Source: Solirubrobacterales bacterium | GTDB taxonomy: Bacteria > Actinomycetota > Thermoleophilia > Solirubrobacterales > Solirubrobacteraceae | Assembly: GCA_015655225.1 (NCBI GenBank) | Contig: JAATFK010000585.1 | Coordinates: forward strand, 1 to 8,769 | Direction: 5' to 3' | DNA: 8,769 nucleotides | Shown: piece after piece, positions 1 to 6,830 of the stretch | How positions within the stretch are numbered: the first letter of the stretch is position 1 | Layout of the letters: each line of letters opens with the position of its first letter | The notes under the pieces: generated by a model | Told to the model about the DNA's origin: nothing | Databases searched by the model: none | What the model saw: only the letters and a program-made list of their open reading frames with translations | Translations under genes and position numbers: made by a program

Positions 1-3000
1 GTCTCGCGGCGGCCTTCGTCACGGCCTTGCGCTTGACGGGCCACGTGACCTTGACCGCGCCGGTCGTCACGGTCACCTTCGTGTAGCCGACCACGGTGGC
101 GGTCACCTTCACCTTGATCATCGCGCCGGCGTCGCCGCTCGTCACCTTGAGGGCCTTGCGCGTCGCGCCGTGGATCGGCTTGGCGTTGCGCAGCCACTGG
201 TAGCTGAGCTTCACCGGCCCGGCGCTCCACTTGCCCGCGCTCACGGTCAGCGTGCCGCCGACCCGGTGCGCGCCGCTGAGGACCGGCTTGCCGGTGCTCG
301 TCAGCGCGCCGGCGGCGACCGTCGTCGCGGCGGAGCCGACGGTGGTCGGCGCCTGACCGGTCGCGGCGACCGTCACCTGGACGCTCAGCTTCTTGCCCGC
401 GTCCGCGGCCGGGATCTTGTAGCTCGTCCCGGTCGCGTTCGCGATCCGCGCCCCGCCGAGCAGCCACTGGTAGCTGACGGAGCCCGGCGCCGGGCTCCAC
501 GACCCGGCGCTCGCCGTCACTGTCGAGCCGACGCGCACCGCGCCCGACAGCGAGGGCGCCTTCGTCATCGCGAGCGCCGCCGGGGGGATCGTCACGGCCG
601 GCGCGGTCGCCGAGGCGCCCTGGATGCCGGGCGCCATCGCGTGGACGACGACGCTGATCTGCTGCCCGGCGTCGGCCGCCGAGAGCGTGTAGGTGGCGAA
701 CGTCGCGCCGTCGATCGGCTGGCCGTCGCGCAGCCACTGATACCCGACCGTCGCCGGCGCCGGCGACCAGCTGCCGGCCGCGGCCGTCAACGTGCCGCCG
801 ACCGCGGCGCGGCCGCCGATCGTGGGGACGCCGGGCGCGAACGTCCCCGGCGCCACCTCGTAGGCGGCCGAGACGGCCGACTCGGCGCCGACGCCCGACG
901 GGCTCTCGGTCACCTGGACGCTCAGCAGCTGGCCGGCGTCGGAGGGCGCGAGCGTGTAGCTGGAGCCGGTCGCGCCGCTGATCGGGGAGCCGTTCAGCAG
1001 CCACTGGTAGGACGGCGTCGCGGACGGCGTCCACGAGCCGGCGAGGGCGGAGACGGTCTGCAGGACCTGGACGGTCCCGGTCATCGTCGGCGTCCCGGTG
1101 ACCGGCGGCGGCGTCGTGTCGCCTCCGTTCGGCGGCGTCGTCGTCGCGGCCGCGACCGTCACCGGCGCGGAGCTGGCGGCGTCGTCCGCGTAGCCGGTGC
1201 TGCTCTCGGTCACCTGGACGCTGATCGCCTGACCGGCGTCGCTCGACGTGAGCACGTAGCTCGCCGAGGTCGCGCCGGCGATCGGCTGGCCGGCGCGCAG
1301 CCACTGGTAGGCGCTCGTCCCCGCCGGTCTCCAGGTGCCCGGGTTGGCGTAGAGCGTCCCGCCGACCTGGGCCGGGCCGCTGACGGTCGGGGTGCCGGGC
1401 GTGAACTGGCCTCTGGCGAGCGTGACCGGCTGGGAGGTCGGCGAGAGCGTGGTGCCGTCGTCGGTCCCGGTGATCTGCACGGTGATCTGGTCGCCGACGT
1501 TGATCGCGCCGCCGGGCAGCAGCGACGGCGCCAGCTGGAGCGTCGGGCTGGTCGCGCCGAGGATCGGGATCCCGCCGTCGAACCACTGGTAGCTGTAGAC
1601 GGTGGCGACCGGCGAGAACCCGCTCGTGTCCGCCGTCAGCGTGTCGCCGATCTGCGGCGTGCCGTCGATGAACGCGCCGGTGGTCGTGAAGTCGGCCTGC
1701 GGCGACCCGGTGCTCGCGAGCTGGCCGCTGTCGGCGAGGCTCTCGGCCGCGACCCAGTCGCTCGAGCGGGCGACGTCGGCGAGGCGCATCTCGTCCCAGT
1801 TCCAGTCGCCCCACTCGGTGCCGTCGGGCCGCGTCCCACCCGGCGTGGCCATGCCGATCGTGAACGGCAGGCTGCCCGGCTCGAGCGGCCCGCTGAACGG
1901 AACGGTGCAGGCCTCGGCGCCGTTGACGTAGAACCGCAGGTCGGTCCCGTCGTACGTCATCGTCAGGTCGTAGAAGTTCCAGCCGGACGCGGGATAGCTG
2001 ACGGACGACGTGCAGGTCTGCTGCGTCGCGCTGGGTCTGTCGCCCTGGTAGGTCGCGGTCGAGGCGACGGTCGCGTCGGTGCCCGATTCGATCGTGGGCA
2101 CCCAGTTGCCGCTCTCGGTCAGCAGCGAGAACTGCTCGCCGGGCTGGGTGCCGCCGGCCGAGTTGCGACCCCCGAGGACCAGCTCGCCCAGGCCGGACTC
2201 GGCCGCGTCGATCCCGACGGTCGTCGAGTAGGTGAACTGCGAGATCCCCTCGCCGAGCGCGCCGAACGAGGTGTCCGCCTGGTTGGCGGCCATCTCGGTC
2301 ATCGAGGACGAGCCGTCCTCGCCCTGCTGCTGAAAGGCGACCGCGCCGCTGCCGCCACTGCCGTACGTGATCGCGCCGTCGGCTCTGTTGGCGGTCGAGT
2401 CGGCGACCGTCGTCGACCCGGTGGGATCGTCGAAGTGGTAGACGCCGAGGAAGTCGGAGTCCCACACGTTGGTCGCGGCGAGCGAGCTGGCCGGCGCGCC
2501 GTCGTAGTACATGTAGAGCGGCGGATCGGCCGGCGCGAGCGTCGGCACCTGCACCCAGATCGTGGAGACGCCGCCGGGATTCCAGCTCTCCACCTCGTAG
2601 GGCAGCGGCGTCGGATCGGCGCCGCGCGTGAACGTGAGGTTCGTCCGCGTCGCGTCGCCGTAGTCGAAGCTCGCCGGGAGCTGCACCTGCACCGGGAAGT
2701 CGCTCAGGTCGGAGCCGAGCGCGTCGGCGTGGAGCGTGACCGCGACGCGCTGCTGCGCCGACGGGACGGTCCACGCGCTCTGGCTGCCCGGCGTCGCCGA
2801 GCCCTCCGAGGTGGAGGGCGCGGAGGTGAAGGAATCGCGGTCCGCCGAGACGGTGAAGTACGCGGCGTCGCCCTGGTCGAGGTCGGTCACCAGGCAGCTG
2901 GTGGGCGTGAGCGTCTGGCAGCTGATCGCGGTCGGCGACTCGCCGCCCGCCGCGCTGCCCTCGTAGACCGAGTAGGAGGACGCGTGGTCGACGCCGCTCC

Positions 3001-6000
3001 AGCTGACGGCGACCGAGCTGTTGGAGATCGCCTCGGCCGTGACGCTGCTCGGCGGCGTCAGGTACGTGTAGGAGACCTCGGCGGACGGCAGCGACGGTCC
3101 GTCGCCGGTGATGGCCGAGACGTCGAAGTACTCGATCCCGCTCGGCAGGTTCGCGATCGTGCAGCTCGTCGCGCTGCTCGTTGAGCAGGTGACGGGCGTC
3201 GTGCTCTCGGCGCCAGAGGCGGTTCCCTCGTACACCTCGTACGAGCTGGCGCCGCTGACCGGCTGCCAGGAGATCGTCACCGAGTCGCCGCTGCCGGAGG
3301 CTCTGACGCCCGTCGGCGTGTCGACGCCTGCCGAGGAGCCGTACTCGATCACCTCGTTCTCCTGCGACTCGTACTCCGCCTCGATCCAGGAGCTGCTGCG
3401 CGCGACGTTCGCGATGCTGAGCTGGTCGAAGCCGTACGCGCTGGCGTCGCCCTGCGCGGGGTCGGAGTACTCGCCCAGGATGAACGGCGAGGTCGGGTTG
3501 GCGTTGACGGGCGCCGGCATCGTGTTGGTGGAGCGCAGGACGCCGTCGATGTAGACCGCCGCGGCGGTCCCGTTCAGCACCACGTCGACCGTGTGCCAGC
3601 CGACCGTGATCGGCGCCTGGCCGGCTCCGGGCGCCCCGCCCGTCGCGTTGTTCCCGCAGGTGCCGACGGTCGAGTAGACCGTGCCGTCGCCGTAGTAGAC
3701 CGGGACGTAGATGCACTTGTTCGAGAGCGCCATGAAGATCGCGCCCGTGCCGCCGGCGCCCTGCTGCCAGCCCGGCGGGGTGACCGTCGCGGCGCCGTTG
3801 TGCTGGCCGAGGATCGCGGCCGCCGCGCCGCCGTTCGGGACCTGGTCGAGCGCGGACTGCGGGACGTAGACGGTCGTCGAGAGCGTCTGGACGCCTCTGT
3901 TGTCACCGACCGAGGAGGGCAGCGTGAGGTACGTGCCGCCGCTGCCGGCCGCCCCGCCGGAGACGCTGCCGCCGGTCTCGCCGCTGAGCTGGACGCCCTG
4001 GCCGGCGGTGGTCGCGCCGGCGTCGCCGAGGATCTCGTTGGAGAAGACGGAGCCGGTCGTGGCGCCGTTCGTCTGCAACGTCGCGCCGTCGGCGGCGCCG
4101 CCGAGCACGTCGTGGAAGGTCGTGCCGGTCGGCAGGCCGGGGTCGCCCGCGTCGGCCGCGGACGGGCCCTGCGGCGGCGCCGGGAGCGGGTTCGTGAGGG
4201 TCGGCGCGGTCACGCCGTCGAAGCTCGGGGCGAACTGGTTGACGACCTGGTAGCCGTTGCTCCAGGTGCCCGCCGCGTTCTGGCCGGCATAGGTCGCTCT
4301 GCCGCCGTAGTACAGCTCGAGATTGTTGAGCGGGACGTTGCCGACGAACTGCGGGAGGTCGACCCAGACGACGCTCGTGCCGCCCGGGTTCCAGGTGTCG
4401 ACCTGGTAGGGCAGCTGGTTCGGCGCGCCGTTGCTGTCGGCCGCGAGCACGAACGCGAGGCCGTTGGGGTCCGCGTCGGCCGCGGTGTCGTCCGTGGAGT
4501 CGCCGGCGTAGTCGAAGTTGCGTGGCGTCAGGACGACCTTGACCGGGAAGTTCGTCAGCGTCTCGACGAGCGTCGCGTCGCCGACCTCGAGCGGCAGCCG
4601 GTAGGCCGAGCCAGGGAGCTGCCACGCCTGGCCGTCGGTGTTAGACGCGGAGGTGGCGCCCGAGGCCTCGTCCGAGGGCACCGAGGTGGCGCCGGCGCTG
4701 GTGGCCGCGACGGTGAAGTCGTAGGTCGTGTCGGTGTTCAGCCCGGTGACGAGGCAGCTGGTCGCGCTCAGCGCGACGCAGTCGACCGGGCTCGCGGACT
4801 CGCCCCCGCTGCTCGTCCCGTCGTAGACGGAGTAGGTGGTGCCCGAGGTCGCGTCGGCCGGCGCGGTCCAGCTCAGCTCCTCGGTCGAGCCGTCGTAGAA
4901 CGGGGTCGCGGAGAGGGCCGTCGGGGCCTGCGCCCAGGCGTACTCGACGTCGCCGGACGGCGTCGAGGTCCCGCTGGAGGTGACCGCGGCGACCGTGAAG
5001 TAGTACTTGGTGGACGACGTCAGCCCGCTGATCTGCGCGGTCGGGTCGGTGACCGTCGCGACCGGGGTCGGGTCCTCGTTCCCGGCGGAGCTGCCCTGGT
5101 AGACGAGGTACTGGGTCGCGCCGGCGACCGGGTCCCAGGTGATCGTGGCGGTGCTGCCGGTCCCCGAGACGGTGACGCCCGCCGGCGTCGTGACGTCCTG
5201 GCGCGGCCCGTACGTGATCAGTCTGTTCGCCTGGGACGCGTACTCGGCCTGGATCCAGTCGACGCTGCGCGCGACGCTGGAGAACGTCAGCTGATCGAAG
5301 CCGAAGGCGGTGGAGCCCTGACCGGAGGTGGCGGCGCTCGAGTACTGGCCCATGATGAACGGGGAGGTCGGCGTCGTGTTGACCGGCTGGGGCATGGTGT
5401 TGGTGGAGGTCGCGACGCCGTCGATGTAGAGCGCCTCCGAGGTGCCGTTCAGCACCACGTCGACCGTGTGCCAGCCGGCGGTGACCGGCGTCTTGCCCGG
5501 GGTGATGCTGCCGCCGGTCGCGTTGCCGTTGGCGCCGCAGTCGCTGACCGTGCTGTAGGTCGTCCCGGGTCCGTAGTAGACGGGGACGTAGATGCAGGCG
5601 TTCGCGAGCGCCATGAAGATCGCGCCGGTGCCGCCGGAGCCCGGTGCGGTCCCGGGCGGCGTGACGGTCGCGGACGTGTAGTGCTGCCCGAGGACGCCGG
5701 CGGCCGGGTTGCCCGAGGCGGCGGCGGCGGTGAGCGCGGACTGCGGGACGTAGACGGTCGAGGAGAGCGTCTGGACGCCGCTGTTGTTGCCGACCGTCGA
5801 GGGGATCGTGACGTAGGTGCCCGTCTTGCCGGAGGTGCCGCCGGTCAGCTGCACCGCCTGGCCGGCGAGGATCGAGCCGCCGTCGCCGAGGATCTCGTTG
5901 GCGAAGGCGGCGCCGGTGGTGGCGCCGTCGGTCGCGAGCGTCGCCGTGTTGGCGCCGACCAGGTCGGGGAATGTCGTCCCCGTCGGCAGGCCGGGAGCCC

Positions 6001-6604
6001 CGGCGCCAGCGGTGGAGGGCGCCTGCGGCGGCGCCGGCAGGGGGCTCGGGAGCGTCGGCGCGGTCACGCCGCTGAAGCTCGGCGCGAACTCGTCCACGTC
6101 GGTGTAGCCGCTGCTCCACACGGACGTGGCCGACGAGGGGCCGTCGTAGGTGCCGCCGTCGCCGTAGTACAGCTCGAGCTCCTGGCCGCCGCTCGTCAGC
6201 GTCGGGACGTGGACCCAGAGGACGCTGGTGCCACCGGGGTTCCAGGTGTCGACCTGGTAGGAGAGCTGGGTGTCGGTGCCGTCGCCGCCGAGGACGAAGG
6301 CGAGGTTCGCGGGGGTCGCGTCGGCGGCGGTCCCGTCGCTCGCGTCACCCGCGTAGTCGAAGTTCTGCGGGGTGAGGACGACCTTCACCGGAAAGTCGGC
6401 GAGCGTGGTGTTGAGGCTCGCGTCGTTGATCGCGAGGTCCATCCGGTGCGGAGCGCCGGCGACCTGCCAGCTGGAGGTGGCGTCGGCCTTCGCCGGCGTC
6501 ACCGAGGTGCCGGTCAGCGTCGCGACCGCGACGGCCACCACCGCGAGAGCAAGGACGACCGCGGCGAGCCGTGTCGCAACACGGCGTAGACCATTCTTCC
6601 GCAT
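1..6604 (-). CDS. Giant secreted DUF2341/LamG/FN3/Ig-like repeat surface protein, C-terminus outside window
   Basis: The frame stays open for 2,201 codons from ATG 6604 to the left edge, so the stop lies outside. I checked register at several points (around 5222, 4640, 3362, 3182, 2282, 1802) and found no frameshift. Residues 1-40 are a signal peptide: Arg/Lys-rich start, Ala/Val-rich core at about 13-28, and Ala-Lys-Ala before a likely cut near 40. Domains in order, with approximate borders: DUF2341 46-152, LamG/ConA-like 165-462, FN3 468-556, FN3 557-650; DUF2341 661-765, LamG-like 780-1085, FN3 1090-1178, FN3 1179-1272; DUF2341 1278-1370, LamG-like 1385-1622; then six Ig-like repeats to the edge. 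DUF2341 is recognised by the DFPV-K/Q-V and WNPGG-S-WV motifs and the YYG/YYD end. LamG is recognised by GWHTVDVVLNG, YIDGV and VARS-DWI-AEY. All 12 cysteines can pair within domains. A role in binding glycans, polymers or the cell surface is inferred from domain types only. No catalytic domain or anchor is seen; an anchor could lie beyond the edge. Extension by alternative starts is unlikely given the signal peptide and the AAGGA site upstream. Confidence 0.93.
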   Translation of the reverse strand, partial: MRKNGLRRVATRLAAVVLALAVVAVAVATLTGTSVTPAKADATSSWQVAGAPHRMDLAINDASLNTTLADFPVKVVLTPQNFDYAGDASDGTAADATPANLAFVLGGDGTDTQLSYQVDTWNPGGTSVLWVHVPTLTSGGQELELYYGDGGTYDGPSSATSVWSSGYTDVDEFAPSFSGVTAPTLPSPLPAPPQAPSTAGAGAPGLPTGTTFPDLVGANTATLATDGATTGAAFANEILGDGGSILAGQAVQLTGGTSGKTGTYVTIPSTVGNNSGVQTLSSTVYVPQSALTAAAASGNPAAGVLGQHYTSATVTPPGTAPGSGGTGAIFMALANACIYVPVYYGPGTTYSTVSDCGANGNATGGSITPGKTPVTAGWHTVDVVLNGTSEALYIDGVATSTNTMPQPVNTTPTSPFIMGQYSSAATSGQGSTAFGFDQLTFSSVARSVDWIQAEYASQANRLITYGPRQDVTTPAGVTVSGTGSTATITWDPVAGATQYLVYQGSSAGNEDPTPVATVTDPTAQISGLTSSTKYYFTVAAVTSSGTSTPSGDVEYAWAQAPTALSATPFYDGSTEELSWTAPADATSGTTYSVYDGTSSGGESASPVDCVALSATSCLVTGLNTDTTYDFTVAATSAGATSVPSDEASGATSASNTDGQAWQLPGSAYRLPLEVGDATLVETLTNFPVKVVLTPRNFDYAGDSTDDTAADADPNGLAFVLAADSNGAPNQLPYQVDTWNPGGTSVVWVDLPQFVGNVPLNNLELYYGGRATYAGQNAAGTWSNGYQVVNQFAPSFDGVTAPTLTNPLPAPPQGPSAADAGDPGLPTGTTFHDVLGGAADGATLQTNGATTGSVFSNEILGDAGATTAGQGVQLSGETGGSVSGGAAGSGGTYLTLPSSVGDNRGVQTLSTTVYVPQSALDQVPNGGAAAAILGQHNGAATVTPPGWQQGAGGTGAIFMALSNKCIYVPVYYGDGTVYSTVGTCGNNATGGAPGAGQAPITVGWHTVDVVLNGTAAAVYIDGVLRSTNTMPAPVNANPTSPFILGEYSDPAQGDASAYGFDQLSIANVARSSSWIEAEYESQENEVIEYGSSAGVDTPTGVRASGSGDSVTISWQPVSGASSYEVYEGTASGAESTTPVTCSTSSATSCTIANLPSGIEYFDVSAITGDGPSLPSAEVSYTYLTPPSSVTAEAISNSSVAVSWSGVDHASSYSVYEGSAAGGESPTAISCQTLTPTSCLVTDLDQGDAAYFTVSADRDSFTSAPSTSEGSATPGSQSAWTVPSAQQRVAVTLHADALGSDLSDFPVQVQLPASFDYGDATRTNLTFTRGADPTPLPYEVESWNPGGVSTIWVQVPTLAPADPPLYMYYDGAPASSLAATNVWDSDFLGVYHFDDPTGSTTVADSTANRADGAITYGSGGSGAVAFQQQGEDGSSSMTEMAANQADTSFGALGEGISQFTYSTTVGIDAAESGLGELVLGGRNSAGGTQPGEQFSLLTESGNWVPTIESGTDATVASTATYQGDRPSATQQTCTSSVSYPASGWNFYDLTMTYDGTDLRFYVNGAEACTVPFSGPLEPGSLPFTIGMATPGGTRPDGTEWGDWNWDEMRLADVARSSDWVAAESLADSGQLASTGSPQADFTTTGAFIDGTPQIGDTLTADTSGFSPVATVYSYQWFDGGIPILGATSPTLQLAPSLLPGGAINVGDQITVQITGTDDGTTLSPTSQPVTLARGQFTPGTPTVSGPAQVGGTLYANPGTWRPAGTSAYQWLRAGQPIAGATSASYVLTSSDAGQAISVQVTESSTGYADDAASSAPVTVAAATTTPPNGGDTTPPPVTGTPTMTGTVQVLQTVSALAGSWTPSATPSYQWLLNGSPISGATGSSYTLAPSDAGQLLSVQVTESPSGVGAESAVSAAYEVAPGTFAPGVPTIGGRAAVGGTLTAAAGSWSPAPATVGYQWLRDGQPIDGATFATYTLSAADAGQQISVVVHAMAPGIQGASATAPAVTIPPAALAMTKAPSLSGAVRVGSTVTASAGSWSPAPGSVSYQWLLGGARIANATGTSYKIPAADAGKKLSVQVTVAATGQAPTTVGSAATTVAAGALTSTGKPVLSGAHRVGGTLTVSAGKWSAGPVKLSYQWLRNAKPIHGATRKALKVTSGDAGAMIKVKVTATVVGYTKVTVTTGAVKVTWPVKRKAVTKAAAR
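2..1712 (-). repeat. Six Ig-like 'YQW' repeats at the C-terminal side of the giant protein
   Basis: Six tandem domains each contain Tyr-Gln-Trp, most followed by Leu and a G-x-PI-x-GAT turn and then a D-A-G-x-x-(I/L)-x-V-x-V strand. The Tyr-Gln-Trp codons lie at 1583-1591, 1301-1309, 1001-1009, 734-742, 464-472 and 194-202, at residues 1672, 1766, 1866, 1955, 2045 and 2135. Spacings are 94, 100, 89, 90 and 90 residues. The 100-residue gap includes a Thr/Pro/Gly-rich linker near 1096-1145. Such repeats usually act as stalks that project a binding head. They contain no cysteine. The last 20 residues before the edge are Lys/Arg/Ala-rich. Confidence 0.88.
1713..2773 (-). repeat. Module C of the giant gene: third DUF2341 plus a different LamG domain, no FN3 pair
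   Basis: Residues 1278 to about 1630. The DUF2341 part keeps DFPVQVQLP, FDYGD, LPYEVESWNPGGVS and MYYDG. The LamG part differs from modules A and B: it begins VYHFDDPTGST with an ADST-x-NRADG segment, then has FYDLTMTYDGTDLRFYVNG and ends WNWDEMRLADVARSSDWV. That is the usual DUF2341-then-LamG_3 form seen in other bacterial surface proteins. Cysteines 1531 and 1566 can pair. No FN3 domain follows; the chain passes directly to Ig-like repeats. The left border is approximate. Confidence 0.8.
2774..4624 (-). repeat. Module B of the giant gene: DUF2341-LamG-FN3-FN3 (617 codons)
   Basis: Residues 661-1277, the second tandem copy of the same four-domain module. DNA identity survives in blocks: 3570-3602 matches 5445-5477 over 33 bases, and 3848-3876 matches 5732-5760 over 29 bases. 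The LamG-like part carries a Gly/Ser-rich insertion (near residue 900) that module A lacks. Both its FN3 domains hold a Cys-x7-Cys pair (1140/1148 and 1229/1237). The copies clearly share an origin but have diverged, so this is not a recent or assembly-made duplication. Confidence 0.88.
4625..6469 (-). repeat. Module A of the giant gene: DUF2341-LamG-FN3-FN3 (615 codons)
   Basis: Residues 46-660. This is the first copy of a tandem duplicated module, anchored on the Trp that opens each DUF2341 domain (residues 46, 661 and 1278). It aligns with module B almost throughout. Shared motifs include FPVKVVLTP, NFDYAGD, YQVDTWNPGGTSV, GLPTGTTF, EILGD, GVQTLS-TVYVPQSAL, GTGAIFMAL, CIYVPVYYG and GWHTVDVVLNGT. 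At DNA level, 5445-5477 and 5732-5760 are identical to stretches in module B. The first FN3 domain (about 468-556) lacks the cysteine pair found in the other three. Confidence 0.88.
6482..6604 (-). other. Signal peptide of the giant surface protein
   Basis: The first ~40 codons encode a classic Sec-type signal. A basic N-region (MRKNGLRRVATR) leads into an uninterrupted Ala/Val/Leu core, then a Thr/Gly/Ser stretch ending Pro-Ala-Lys-Ala, followed by Asp-Ala. There is no twin-arginine motif with the required following residues, and no lipobox cysteine. The mature protein would begin just before the first DUF2341 domain, so the whole repeat region is predicted to be outside the membrane. Confidence 0.85.
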
Positions 6605-6614
6605 CCGGGGACGT

Positions 6615-6619
6615 TCCTT
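6615..6619 (-). promoter_or_regulatory. Ribosome binding site of the giant surface-protein gene
   Basis: The minus strand reads AAGGA ten bases before ATG 6604. The spacing is slightly long but workable. Together with the signal peptide directly downstream, it supports this start over other possible starts. Confidence 0.55.
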
Positions 6620-6818
6620 GTCTCGTAGAGGTTGAGCGCAGCTCGACGCAGCCCTCCTGAGGGGCCCCGACGGCCGACGCGCCAGCCAGTAAAGAGACAG
6701 ATGAGGCACACACTGTGAAGAGCGTGTAGACGAGGTGTGACACTTTGTGACCGGGCAAGCGGTGTAACGGTGACTGCCGCGTGGCGGAGCTGGCAGCGCC
6801 CGGCGTGGCCCTCCCCGC

Positions 6819-6824
6819 TACGGT
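6819..6824 (+). promoter_or_regulatory. Putative -10 element for a leaderless transcript of the nuclease-like gene
   Basis: TACGGT fits the actinobacterial TANNNT -10 pattern and sits exactly six bases before ATG 6831, so transcription would begin at or next to the start codon. There is no clear Shine-Dalgarno sequence in that space, which suits a leaderless mRNA. No recognisable -35 lies upstream. This is inferred from spacing and pattern. Confidence 0.45.
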
Positions 6825-6830
6825 GGGCCG

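Larger units (their letters stand above)
6605..6830. promoter_or_regulatory. Divergent intergenic region between the surface-protein and nuclease-like genes
   Basis: This 226-base non-coding stretch must hold the promoter of the minus-strand giant gene and that of the plus-strand nuclease-like gene. Its middle (about 6690-6775) is visibly less GC-rich than the flanking genes. It carries repeated GTGA-type words: GTGAA at 6715 and GTGAC at 6737, 6747 and 6770. Short near-palindromes CACA-C-TGTG and GTGT-G-ACAC are also present. I could not find a convincing -35/-10 pair for the giant gene. Confidence 0.5.

Noticed and set aside
2..1712. Regular ~270-base periodic repeat that might suggest a non-coding repeat or CRISPR-like array
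   Set aside because: The period follows protein domains of 89-100 residues in one reading frame, and DNA identity between units is limited to short motifs such as the Tyr-Gln-Trp codons.
170..3184. Plus-strand open frame of 1,004 codons
   Set aside because: It is exactly antiparallel in codon register to the giant gene. Its translation is a low-complexity Arg/Ala/Gly/Val string with no domain, and it has no ribosome binding site. It exists because the real gene avoids TTA, CTA and TCA; it ends where the real gene uses a TCA serine codon (3182-3184).
4641..6119. Minus-strand open frame of 492 codons, and a similar one at 3903-4625
   Set aside because: Out of frame with the giant gene on the same strand, Arg-rich and without recognisable motifs. 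The in-frame reading across 4641 continues normally through Ser-Asn-Thr-Asp-Gly.
3593..6589. Plus-strand open frame of 998 codons
   Set aside because: Same antiparallel register and same Arg-rich low-complexity product as the frame at 170-3184. The similarity of the two frames only mirrors the module A/B duplication of the real gene.
6631..6647. Seven-base imperfect hairpin around GTTGAGC and GCTCGAC in the giant-gene leader
   Set aside because: In the giant-gene transcript it contains an A-C mismatch, leaving only short uninterrupted pairing, and no U-run follows. Such hairpins are expected by chance at this GC content.
6661..6668. GGGGCCCC palindrome
   Set aside because: Eight bases of G and C are common by chance here, and it does not match the GGGGA-N3-TCCCC operator arms.
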